Assembly (NCBI GenBank): GCA_029256005.1
Contig: JAQSYS010000006.1
Span: forward strand, 1-20,318
Source: Sedimentibacter sp.
Lineage (GTDB): Bacteria > Bacillota > Clostridia > Tissierellales > Sedimentibacteraceae
Direction of reading: 5' to 3'
DNA length: 20,318 nt
This document shows positions 1 through 6,859 of the stretch, piece after piece. The notes below the pieces were generated by a model. It worked only from the letters and a program-made list of their open reading frames with translations, searched no databases and was not told the origin of the DNA. Every line of letters begins with the position of its first letter. The stretch's first letter is position 1. Made by a program: the position numbers and the translations under genes.

Positions 1-209
1 TTGTAATCAACTCCCTGATACACATTGTTATAATTGTCAATTGATGATGCCCATCTTTGACATACATTTTCAAAAGAATTTCTATCTACAACTTCATTGT
101 TTTGGACATGAATATATGAAACAAGGTTGTTAGTGAATGAATCATAGGTATTTATACAGTTCAATTTTTCATCATATTCAAAACGCAAATTATTAATAGT
201 AGTATCCAT
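1..209 (-). CDS. Unrecognised protein, N-terminal part (cut by window edge)
   Basis: An open frame of 69 codons starts at the ATG at 209 and runs off the left edge. The start is supported by a purine-rich site (AAGGAAGG) about 6 bases upstream and by a promoter-like pair at 230-258. The visible N-terminus (MDTTINNLRFEYDEKLN) is polar and rich in Asn, Asp and Tyr, with no signal peptide or membrane segment, so it is probably cytosolic. I do not recognise a family. It is separated from the arginase gene upstream by about 135 bases, so it probably has its own promoter. Confidence 0.6.
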   Translation of the reverse strand, partial: MDTTINNLRFEYDEKLNCINTYDSFTNNLVSYIHVQNNEVVDRNSFENVCQRWASSIDNYNNVYQGVDY

Positions 210-229
210 CTTGAACCTTCCTTTTTTAA

Positions 230-258
230 AATATAATTCTAATTAAAGTATGTTACAA
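230..258 (-). promoter_or_regulatory. Putative sigma-A promoter for the left-edge gene
   Basis: On the minus strand TTGTAA (258-253) and TATATT (235-230) are separated by 17 bases. The -10 box ends about 20 bases before the ATG at 209. Each box has one or two mismatches to consensus, and AT-rich DNA gives such matches by chance, so confidence is moderate. Confidence 0.4.
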
Positions 259-344
259 ATAAGGATATATATTCATATTTTTGTCATTTAAATATGACCG
301 TTTTCCTACCATAAGAAATATAAATTTGCTTGTAATGTATTTTA

Positions 345-1256
345 TTATATTAACCATTCTCCAAGCAAAGAACCCATCAGTGACACTGCAGTCTTTGCAG
401 TATGGTTTTTAACATCAATTATTGGATTTACTTCTACAAACTCTGCACTTACTAACTTTTCTGACAATGCTATCATTTCAAGAGCTAAATTACTTTCTCG
501 ATATGTTAATCCTCCTGGTACTCTTGTACCTGTTCCTTGTGCATAAATTGGATCCATACTGTCGACATCAAAGCTTACATGTATTCCATCCGTGCCATCT
601 CCAGCTATTTTTATAGCTCTTTCAATAACCTCTGTCATGCCAAAACGGTCAATTTCATGCATTGTGAACACTGTGATCCCAAACTCCTTCAGTGCCTTTC
701 TCTCTCCTACATCTAAATCTCTGCTGCCAATAAAAACCAAATTTTCTGCTTTTAGTTTTGTGTGCTTTCCACCTATTGCAGTCAGAAGTTCATGCCCATA
801 ACCAAGACTAACTGCAACTGGCATACCATGGATATTGCCCGAAGGAGAAGTTTCTTCGGTATTTATATCACCATGTGCGTCAAACCAAATAACCCCCAAA
901 TTTTTCTTGTGCTGCAACACACCTGCGATCGTTCCAATGGCAATGGAGTGGTCTCCGCCCAAAACTAATGGAAACCTCCCTTCACTCATCACCTTTGATA
1001 CTTTGTTGCATAGTTCTGTGTTTACCCTTGCAACCTCATCTAAATATCTTAGTTTTAATCCATCAGTCTGAGGACTCAATGGTTTATTAGCTAGTATATC
1101 TCCTTCATCATTTATGTCATATCCTATACTTGTTAATTTTTCAGTTACACCGGCATAGCGGATTGCAGAAGGTCCCAAACTCACTCCTGGTGTTCCTGCT
1201 CCTAAATCAAGTGCCACTCCTATTATTGATATATTTGGATTAATTGATGGTTTCAT
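345..1256 (-). CDS. rocF: Arginase
   Basis: Hydrolyses L-arginine to ornithine and urea in the cytosol (ureohydrolase family, binuclear manganese). The 303-residue length is typical. Metal-binding motifs are all present: GGDHS at residues 100-104, DAHGD at 126-130 and SFDVD at 228-232, followed by the VEVNP motif near the C-terminus. The sequence NIHGMP after DAHGD favours arginase over agmatinase. I chose the ATG at 1256 because AAGGAGGT lies 5 bases upstream; an in-frame start 39 bases earlier lacks such a site. A small DUF2007-like gene lies 55 bases upstream on the same strand and may be co-transcribed. No arginine or ornithine pathway partner is in the window. The family call is firm; the preferred substrate is inferred from motifs. 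Confidence 0.92.
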   Translation of the reverse strand: MKPSINPNISIIGVALDLGAGTPGVSLGPSAIRYAGVTEKLTSIGYDINDEGDILANKPLSPQTDGLKLRYLDEVARVNTELCNKVSKVMSEGRFPLVLGGDHSIAIGTIAGVLQHKKNLGVIWFDAHGDINTEETSPSGNIHGMPVAVSLGYGHELLTAIGGKHTKLKAENLVFIGSRDLDVGERKALKEFGITVFTMHEIDRFGMTEVIERAIKIAGDGTDGIHVSFDVDSMDPIYAQGTGTRVPGGLTYRESNLALEMIALSEKLVSAEFVEVNPIIDVKNHTAKTAVSLMGSLLGEWLI

Positions 1257-1311
1257 TATTACCTCCTTGTTTTTAAGTAGTAGAATTTTATTCATAAAAT
1301 TTTGTATTCGT

Positions 1312-1569
1312 TTACTCTAAATTATCTTCTTCATTAATTGGCTTTAAAAGTTCCTTTGCAACGTCCAGCATATGTGCCGGAACATAAACATCTATGCCGT
1401 ATAAATTTACACCTGTGTAAATTTCCATGATTTCTCCTGTTCCTTTTGTCTTTTTTAAAACAGGAATTCCATATGATTGAAGCTTTGACATTATTATTTC
1501 CGCTTCAATATTATTTAGATTTGAAATAAGCAACTCTTCTTTATAATTATCAATAATTTCCTCAGACAT
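1312..1569 (-). CDS. Small DUF2007-like (putative signal-transducing) protein
   Basis: An 85-residue cytosolic protein with the pattern of DUF2007: an opening strand (LLISNLNNIEAEIIMSKLQSY), then a short helix that scans between copies, a GIPV turn, a middle region (GTGEIMEIYTGVNLYGIDVYV) and a closing helix ending in KELLKP. Members are small alpha-beta folds of unknown role, often annotated as putative signal-transducing proteins. The start is supported by ACGGAGGT just before the ATG at 1569. A TATAAT box lies at 1603-1598, but I could not match a convincing -35 to it. The gene precedes arginase by 55 bases; nothing in the sequence ties the two functions together. Confidence 0.7.
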   Translation of the reverse strand: MSEEIIDNYKEELLISNLNNIEAEIIMSKLQSYGIPVLKKTKGTGEIMEIYTGVNLYGIDVYVPAHMLDVAKELLKPINEEDNLE

Positions 1570-1692
1570 AATAACCTCCGTTATTGTTTATTGATATATT
1601 ATACCCCGTGCAGTTAATTTCCACCATTAACTTGCAAAAAACCAGACCTTAAATTAGAATTGCTGATATGCTCCGGTAACATTGTATTGCGC

Positions 1693-1720
1693 AATAAAGG
1701 GTCGTTTTTATTTACGACCC
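1693..1720 (-). terminator. Rho-independent terminator after selO
   Basis: A 7-bp perfect stem (GGGTCGT 1699-1705 with ACGACCC 1714-1720) with an 8-base loop sits 26 bases past the SelO stop. On the minus strand it is followed by TTTATT, a modest U-tract, so termination may be partial. Confidence 0.6.
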
Positions 1721-1746
1721 ATATCTAATTAATATTTTACAATTTA

Positions 1747-3201
1747 TCATGTACCGCAAAATGTTTTGTACTTACATAATGATGAGGGAGGTAATTCAGC
1801 ATATTCTAATTGTTCTTTGGAATGTGCATATGGTTTTGATAAAACACTTAATAATCTTTCCATAACACTGTAATCTCCTTTTGTAACAGCTGCCTCTAAC
1901 GCTTCCTCCACTCTATGATTTCGAGGTATCACTCCAGGATTTGATTCTTTCATAATCTGTTGCACCATTTCTTTATTTTCTTTTTGTCTGGCAAGTCTTT
2001 CTTGCCACATTTCATGCCAATTCTCGAAATCATTATTCTTGAACATAGAAAGTTCATCAATCCTATCAAAGGTTAAACTTAAAAATGTATTTGTATAGTC
2101 TTCATTATACTTATGCATTAAACTTAAAAGCATTTCAAATAATTTCTCATCTTGTTCTTCTTCATTAAACATCCCTAATTTTGCCCTCATTCCTGACAGC
2201 CAAAAACCTTTGTAAAGGTTATGAAATTCAGCTAAAGCATCTTGAGCCAATTTAATTGCTTGTTCATGATTTTCATTCAAAAGTGGCAGCAGAGATTCGG
2301 CAAATCTCGAAAGATTCCATTCTGCCATGCTTGGTTGATTACCATATGCATAACGGCCATATGTATCAATAGAACTGTAAACAGTATTTGAATCATATAT
2401 ATCCATAAATGCACATGGTCCATAATCAATTGTTTCACCACTGATGGTCATATTGTCAGTATTCATTACACCATGAATGAAACCAACAAGCATCCATTTA
2501 GAAATCAATGATGCCTGACGTTTTATAACTTCTTTTAAAAAACTCAGATAAATATTCTCATCATTTACAATATTATTAAAATGTCTGTGTATTGTATAAT
2601 CTGCTAATGCCCTTAATTCATCTTTGTTACCAAATTTTGCAGCATATTCATAAGTTCCAACACGAATATGGCTGGCAGCCACTCTGGTTAATATAGCTCC
2701 TTGAAGAATCTTATCACGAATGACTGATTCACCAGTTGTTATGACTGCAAGACTTCTTGTTGTTGGTATATTGAGAGCATGCATTGCCTCAGAGATAATA
2801 TATTCACGAAGCATCGGTCCAAGTGCCGCTCTTCCATCACCTCCTCTTGAGTAAGGTGTTCTTCCTGAGCCTTTTAGTTGTATATCAAGACGTTCGTTTG
2901 TTGGAGTTATTTGTTCACCAATAAGTAGAGCACGACCATCACCCAACATTGTAAAATAACCAAATTGATGACCAGCATAAGCCTGAGCAATTGGCACAGA
3001 ATCTTTAGGTACTGAATTTCCGGCAAGCACTGAGATTCCTTCGTTTTTTTTCAGTTCTTGAGGAGCCATTCCTAATTCTTCTGCTAATTTATTATTTAAA
3101 ATGACTAATTTAGGTGAGTCTGTTGGCTTAGGATTTATGTTTGAATAAAAAATTTCTGGTAATCTTGCATAACTGTTATCTAAATTCCAACCGGTATTCA
3201 T
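1747..3201 (-). CDS. selO: SelO-family protein adenylyltransferase (YdiU)
   Basis: SelO proteins have a kinase fold with ATP bound in a flipped orientation, and transfer AMP to Ser, Thr or Tyr of target proteins; in other organisms they are linked to redox stress. The 484 residues match the family length. Recognisable blocks are AGHQFGYFTMLGDGRA (76-91), the glycine-rich loop GSGRTPYSRGGDGRA (111-125), LREYIISEAMHAL (131-143), the catalytic HGVMNTDN (243-250, Asp249 and Asn250) and the metal-binding DYGP (259-262). The tail ends in FCGT, with Cys at the C-terminal position where animal SelO carries selenocysteine. AAGGAG lies 6 bases before the ATG. Terminators on both sides (1693-1720 and 3285-3316) suggest a single-gene transcript. 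I saw no promoter I would defend. Confidence 0.93.
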   Translation of the reverse strand: MNTGWNLDNSYARLPEIFYSNINPKPTDSPKLVILNNKLAEELGMAPQELKKNEGISVLAGNSVPKDSVPIAQAYAGHQFGYFTMLGDGRALLIGEQITPTNERLDIQLKGSGRTPYSRGGDGRAALGPMLREYIISEAMHALNIPTTRSLAVITTGESVIRDKILQGAILTRVAASHIRVGTYEYAAKFGNKDELRALADYTIHRHFNNIVNDENIYLSFLKEVIKRQASLISKWMLVGFIHGVMNTDNMTISGETIDYGPCAFMDIYDSNTVYSSIDTYGRYAYGNQPSMAEWNLSRFAESLLPLLNENHEQAIKLAQDALAEFHNLYKGFWLSGMRAKLGMFNEEEQDEKLFEMLLSLMHKYNEDYTNTFLSLTFDRIDELSMFKNNDFENWHEMWQERLARQKENKEMVQQIMKESNPGVIPRNHRVEEALEAAVTKGDYSVMERLLSVLSKPYAHSKEQLEYAELPPSSLCKYKTFCGT

Positions 3202-3284
3202 TTTTTCTCCTTTTTGTTATTATGGTTTATTTATTCTTAGTGTGTTCCAATTGAAATTAATTATAAATATATATGTAAATTTTT

Positions 3285-3316
3285 AAAAAAAGAACGACTT
3301 AATATGAAAGCCGTTC
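3285..3316 (-). terminator. Rho-independent terminator after niaX
   Basis: A 9-bp stem with one G-U pair (3292-3300 with 3308-3316, 7-base loop) is followed on the minus strand by a seven-U tract (3291-3285). It lies 17 bases past the niaX stop. Confidence 0.85.
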
Positions 3317-3332
3317 AGAAAAAATTTTAAAT

Positions 3333-3899
3333 TTAATTTGCGCTTGCTTCTCTTGGCATTTTAACTGCTTTCGTAACAGGTTTCCATATAGCCTGTGCAA
3401 GATAAAAGTCCACCATGCTGTGCACTACAGTGCCAAAACCAACCAATATAACTACAGATACTACAAATCCTTTTGCATAATATCCTGATGCCATGCTGTT
3501 TCCAAAATAAAACGGCAAAACTACAAGCACTTCACAAACGCCATGAATAATCCCTATAAAAAGAGAGTATAATTGGGAAGACTTGAATGATTGCATAGAA
3601 TTTGGGAACTTTTTTAAATATAAAGCTCCAGCTGTTGCAAAAACAAAATGTGAAGCAGCACGAAGCACAATAACTATCGGGAATCCAGCAAGTAAAAACC
3701 CTAAAGAAGTTCCGAATGCAACAAATACTGCTGTTGCAGGCGATATAAACATTGCAATAAATATTGCTACATGGCTTGCAAGTGTAAACGAAGCAGGCTC
3801 CATTGTTATTTTAATTGGTGAGATAATCGGAATTACTATACCAATTGAACACAGAAGTGCAGATATTAACATAGAATTAAGATTATTATTCCTTCTCAT
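3333..3899 (-). CDS. niaX: Niacin ECF transporter substrate-binding (S) component NiaX
   Basis: An integral membrane protein of 188 residues with about six hydrophobic segments, beginning after a short basic N-terminus (MRRNNN). Segments such as LISALLCSIGIVIPIISP and the repeated FxxFGTSLGFLLAG-like stretch resemble S components of energy-coupling-factor transporters, which bind a vitamin and need a shared energising module encoded elsewhere. The specific assignment to niacin rests on context: the gene directly downstream of a NiaR-type repressor gene has a consensus promoter (3981-3953) and a palindrome at the expected start of transcription. No ATPase or T component is in the window, as expected for a group II ECF system. 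A GGGGGC site precedes the ATG. A terminator follows. Alternative: another vitamin S component. Confidence 0.82.
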   Translation of the reverse strand: MRRNNNLNSMLISALLCSIGIVIPIISPIKITMEPASFTLASHVAIFIAMFISPATAVFVAFGTSLGFLLAGFPIVIVLRAASHFVFATAGALYLKKFPNSMQSFKSSQLYSLFIGIIHGVCEVLVVLPFYFGNSMASGYYAKGFVVSVVILVGFGTVVHSMVDFYLAQAIWKPVTKAVKMPREASAN

Positions 3900-3923
3900 A
3901 GATATGCCCCCTAATCAATGTCT

Positions 3924-3950
3924 TGTCATGTGTCATGACACCTAATGACA
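3924..3950. promoter_or_regulatory. Probable NiaR operator overlapping the niaX start of transcription
   Basis: A perfect 12-bp palindrome, GTGTCATGACAC (3930-3941), is flanked by two more half-sites, TGTCAT (3924-3929) and ATGACA (3945-3950). It begins a few bases downstream of the niaX -10 box, where a bound repressor would block initiation. The neighbour gene encodes a NiaR-type repressor, so I infer this is its operator. Confidence 0.75.
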
Positions 3951-3952
3951 TA

Positions 3953-3981
3953 ATTATAGATAGAGTTATTAGTTTTGTCAA
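3953..3981 (-). promoter_or_regulatory. Consensus sigma-A promoter of niaX
   Basis: TTGACA (3981-3976), a 17-base spacer and TATAAT (3958-3953) form a full-consensus promoter on the minus strand. The -35 box begins 7 bases after the niaR stop, so niaX is transcribed separately from niaR. Expected start of transcription is near 3946, inside the palindromic operator. Confidence 0.9.
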
Positions 3982-3988
3982 TATCATA

Positions 3989-4504
3989 TTATTCCAAAAT
4001 AATATTCTCCTTTTTCAAAGCTTCAATTATTCTTTTTTGTGACTGTTCATCATTACATTTTATAGTATGAAGGTGAATTCCGCCAGTCAATCTCATTAAT
4101 GGCTGCGCCTTATTATTTTTAATTTTATCAATAAACATATCAACTTCATAACGTGTTGAAATGTGAAGTCCTCCAGTAATTTCACCATATACAGGATGCT
4201 CTACAGTAACATCCATTACTGTTCCTCCATTATCTACCACTGCATAAAGTTCTTTAATCATTTTTTCTTCATCATGTCTGCATGCAATTGTAAACAAATT
4301 GTCGTTAATTTCTGAATCTGCAATTAAAACATAACCCCTTGGAGTGGCAGATATTTTAATACCTGTTGCACGCATTAAAGCAATATCACCCACAATCACC
4401 TGACGGCTGACTGAAAACTTCTTTGCAAGAGCTGTTGCTGAAATTGGTTCTTCACTGTTATTCAAAATAGACAATAAATTTTCTCTTCGTTCTTCAGGAT
4501 TCAT
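3989..4504 (-). CDS. niaR: Niacin-responsive transcriptional repressor NiaR (HTH + 3H domain)
   Basis: A 171-residue cytosolic regulator of NAD precursor genes; NiaR (YrxA) of Firmicutes represses niacin uptake or NAD synthesis when niacin is plentiful. An N-terminal winged helix-turn-helix (about residues 4-55, including ISATALAKKFSVSRQVIVGD) is followed by a 3H domain with the conserved histidines in ACRHDEE, DVTVEHPVYGE, GGLHIST and GGIHLHTIKC, which bind metal and ligand in this family. I chose the ATG at 4504 because GTGAGG sits 9 bases upstream; the GTG start 15 bases earlier lies inside that site. The likely target, niaX, is immediately downstream with its own promoter and operator. 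niaR follows a tRNA-Pro gene by 37 bases. Confidence 0.9.
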   Translation of the reverse strand: MNPEERRENLLSILNNSEEPISATALAKKFSVSRQVIVGDIALMRATGIKISATPRGYVLIADSEINDNLFTIACRHDEEKMIKELYAVVDNGGTVMDVTVEHPVYGEITGGLHISTRYEVDMFIDKIKNNKAQPLMRLTGGIHLHTIKCNDEQSQKRIIEALKKENIILE

Positions 4505-4541
4505 TTTATTTATCCTCACATATTTTTGAATATAACAAAAG

Positions 4542-4615
4542 TCGGAGTGAAAGGATTTGAACCTTCGGCCTCATGGTCCCGAACCATGCGCGATACCAAG
4601 CTTCGCTACACCCCG
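4542..4615 (-). tRNA. tRNA-Pro (anticodon CGG)
   Basis: A 74-base cloverleaf reads on the minus strand: acceptor CGGGGTG pairing with CACTCCG (one G-U) and discriminator A; D stem GCGA/TCGC; anticodon stem CATGG/CCATG with loop TTCGGGA, giving anticodon CGG that reads CCG; T arm with GGTTCAAATCC. The 3' CCA is not encoded. It stands alone between ogg and niaR, not in a tRNA cluster. Proline identity agrees with the C-G first pair and the A discriminator. Confidence 0.96.
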
Positions 4616-4655
4616 ACAACGTTAATATTATAGTAAATTTTCGGATTTTTGTCAA

Positions 4656-5525
4656 TTATTTTCCTATGCCCTGTTCTCTGGCATAGTAGAACAAATATTG
4701 CTGAGCATATCCAGAAAACTTGCCAAATTTGCGTTCTGCAAATTTCTGTATATCTACATCCTTTGTATTCTTATCTACATACAATGTCTGCATAACTCTT
4801 CTAACCCATACATCAACAGGGAAGGTATCAAATTGTTTCATCGAAAACAATAAAATACAGTTTGCAACCTTGTCCCCGATTCCGGAATATGTTTTAAGAT
4901 ATGCAAGCCCTTCGTCATAGCTGGTATTTTTAATATTGTATATTATATTTTTTTCTGTTAAAAATCTTTCTGCAGCTGCTTTTAATCTAGGTGATCTGAA
5001 GCCTGCCTTACATTCCTGTATTTTGTCAACAGATACAACTGACAACTGCTCTGCAGTTGGAAAGCTGTAATAATCCCTTCCTCTGTAATTACAGATATAA
5101 TCACCAAAACAAGAGCTCAAATTTTCAATAACCTTTTTTATCATGGGTATTCTGTTATTGGCAGAAATCATAAATGATATCATTATTTCCCATTCATCTT
5201 GATTTAAAATTCTTATACCACTTCCAAATTTAATAGCTTCTGCCATAATTTCATCAGTGTTAACATTACTTTTTATTTCAGCATAATCTGTATCTAAATC
5301 GAAATATTCCTTAACCATATTATAATCATCTATAGTTATATTGTTAAATATAACCGTTGAATCATGTTGTTCAACATTGATGACTTTGTTTTTTACCACT
5401 CCTGTATATGAGCCGTCATCTTCCTTATTCCATCTAAAGCATTGTCCACAGTCAAAAATATGAGTTACATTAAAATCTTTAATCCCATCAATTATTATTT
5501 GATTGTTTTTTTCTGTAATATTCAT
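4656..5525 (-). CDS. ogg: 8-oxoguanine DNA glycosylase (OGG1-type)
   Basis: Excises oxidised guanine from DNA and can cut the backbone through a lysine Schiff base. The 289 residues carry an N-terminal OGG domain (CGQCFRW at 26-32), the alpha-helical core, a helix-hairpin-helix (KTYSGIGDKVANCI, 211-224) with the catalytic lysine at 219, and the GPD-loop aspartate at 238 in FPVDVW. This matches the OGG1 type, as found in clostridia, not the Fpg type. The start is supported by GGAAGTGG before the ATG at 5525. It begins 14 bases after the stop of the helical-repeat gene upstream, so it is probably the last gene of the topB operon. A tRNA-Pro starts 40 bases downstream with no obvious terminator between. 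Confidence 0.92.
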   Translation of the reverse strand: MNITEKNNQIIIDGIKDFNVTHIFDCGQCFRWNKEDDGSYTGVVKNKVINVEQHDSTVIFNNITIDDYNMVKEYFDLDTDYAEIKSNVNTDEIMAEAIKFGSGIRILNQDEWEIMISFMISANNRIPMIKKVIENLSSCFGDYICNYRGRDYYSFPTAEQLSVVSVDKIQECKAGFRSPRLKAAAERFLTEKNIIYNIKNTSYDEGLAYLKTYSGIGDKVANCILLFSMKQFDTFPVDVWVRRVMQTLYVDKNTKDVDIQKFAERKFGKFSGYAQQYLFYYAREQGIGK

Positions 5526-5539
5526 AATCCACTTCCGTT

Positions 5540-6178
5540 TTAGAATTTTTCAATGAAGCTTCCAAGACCATAAGTACGAGCTTCTTCTAAATTATCCTCT
5601 GCATCCTCATGTTTATCTTCTAATTCGTTAATTTTGCTAATAAAGTAATACCCTAATGCTATCCTGTACTCATTTCTAGCAGCAAGAACAAGACTTTCAA
5701 AAAATTCCTTGCACTTAGAAATATTTCCATTATAAAAATCCGATACCGCATAAATCAATTCAATAGTAACCTTATTATAATCTTTCTTATAATACATATC
5801 TAAAGTTCCTTTAACTTCAGCAAGCAAATCATTAGCTCTTTCCAAATCACCGTTTAAATAAAGACTTAGTATCAAGTTATGATAATATATTGATTGCCAG
5901 TTAGGTGGAATTTTACTTACATCCTCAGTTAAAATTCTCACTGTTTCATCGAACTCTCCTAAATAGAAATGTCCGGTTGTTTTTTGAATCAAATTAATGT
6001 TTCTTTCTTTTTCAGATTGGGGCTTTAAAAGAAGCTTATCCACCTCATCAATGTATTTTTCAGGACTTTTTTCCAAATACAACAGTCTGTTAAACAATTC
6101 GACTTGTTTTTCCAAAGAGGTCCTTCTTCTTATTGTATAAATAAAAACAACTGCTAAGATAATTAAAATATAATACAT
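5540..6178 (-). CDS. Membrane-anchored helical-repeat protein, paralogue 2
   Basis: I recognise no named family. The 212-residue protein starts with one membrane helix (YYILIILAVVFIYTI) followed by basic RRR, predicting a cytosolic C-terminal part. The rest is all helical and TPR-like, with paired helices such as NWQSIYYHNLILSLYLNGDLERA. It is clearly a paralogue of the gene directly upstream (6191-6829): same length, and shared landmarks EKYID, IQKTTG, YYxNxIL, SDFYNG and a C-terminal YGxGSFIEKF. The two genes are 12 bases apart, and ogg follows after 14 bases, so all are probably one transcript with topB. Function unknown; a scaffold or protein-interaction role is a guess from the repeat fold. 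Confidence 0.8.
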   Translation of the reverse strand: MYYILIILAVVFIYTIRRRTSLEKQVELFNRLLYLEKSPEKYIDEVDKLLLKPQSEKERNINLIQKTTGHFYLGEFDETVRILTEDVSKIPPNWQSIYYHNLILSLYLNGDLERANDLLAEVKGTLDMYYKKDYNKVTIELIYAVSDFYNGNISKCKEFFESLVLAARNEYRIALGYYFISKINELEDKHEDAEDNLEEARTYGLGSFIEKF

Positions 6179-6190
6179 TTTTTCTCCTCT

Positions 6191-6829
6191 TTATTGCATT
6201 GAAAATTTTTCAATGAAGCTGCCTTTACCATATTCCATTGCATATTTAAAATTTTTGCTGGCTTCCTCAGGATTTTTTTCATTTTTATTTATCATACCTA
6301 AGAAATAATATCCAAAGGATTTTCTGTAATCATTGGCGCCTGTCTCAGCTAATTCTGTAAAATATTTTTTTGATCCCTTGCCGTTATAAAAATCAGAAAC
6401 CGAATATACTATATCAATGAATTCCTTATAATATTGATTTTTACTGAACTCTTGAAATATCGGCTTTGCTTTTTTGAACTCTTCGTTAGCCCTGCCTTTA
6501 TCTTTATTGAAAAATGAAGCTAATATAATGTTTTGATAGTAAATAGGCAACCAGTTTTTTGGAGCAGTATCAATATTTTTAAGAATTTCTATTAATTCAT
6601 CAAACTTTCCTGCATACAGCATACCAGTTGTTTTTTGTATATTATTGATAATCTTATTTTTCTCTGTTTGTTTGGCTGCAAGAATTATATCCATTGCATC
6701 AATATACTTCTCTGGTTCCTTTTTAATATATAAAATATCATTTAAATAATTTACATCCTTGATTTGTTTTTTAATTCTAATAACTATTAAAATTAAAATC
6801 AGTATTATGATTATTAAAAAATACTTCAT
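6191..6829 (-). CDS. Membrane-anchored helical-repeat protein, paralogue 1
   Basis: A 212-residue protein of unrecognised family. A strongly hydrophobic N-terminal helix (YFLIIIILILILIVI) is followed by RIKKQIK, so the remainder should face the cytosol. The body is predicted helical and TPR-like (for example NWLPIYYQNIILASFFNKDKGRA). It shares its length and many landmarks with the downstream gene at 5540-6178, so the pair arose by tandem duplication and has since diverged well. It starts 30 bases after the topB stop; an AAAGGAGAA site (6844-6836) precedes the ATG. Lysine-rich composition fits the local AT bias. No function can be assigned. Confidence 0.8.
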   Translation of the reverse strand: MKYFLIIIILILILIVIRIKKQIKDVNYLNDILYIKKEPEKYIDAMDIILAAKQTEKNKIINNIQKTTGMLYAGKFDELIEILKNIDTAPKNWLPIYYQNIILASFFNKDKGRANEEFKKAKPIFQEFSKNQYYKEFIDIVYSVSDFYNGKGSKKYFTELAETGANDYRKSFGYYFLGMINKNEKNPEEASKNFKYAMEYGKGSFIEKFSMQ

Positions 6830-6859
6830 GACAATTCTCCTTTGTTTATATAAATTATC

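Noticed and set aside
1685..1696. 12-bp palindrome TATTGCGCAATA near the selO terminator
   Set aside because: Single copy, in a 3' untranslated region, with no related regulator nearby; probably chance or part of the terminator flank.
4542..4615. tRNA-Pro as an integration site for a mobile element
   Set aside because: No integrase, no direct repeat of the tRNA 3' end and no phage-like genes nearby; the flanking genes are ordinary chromosomal ones.
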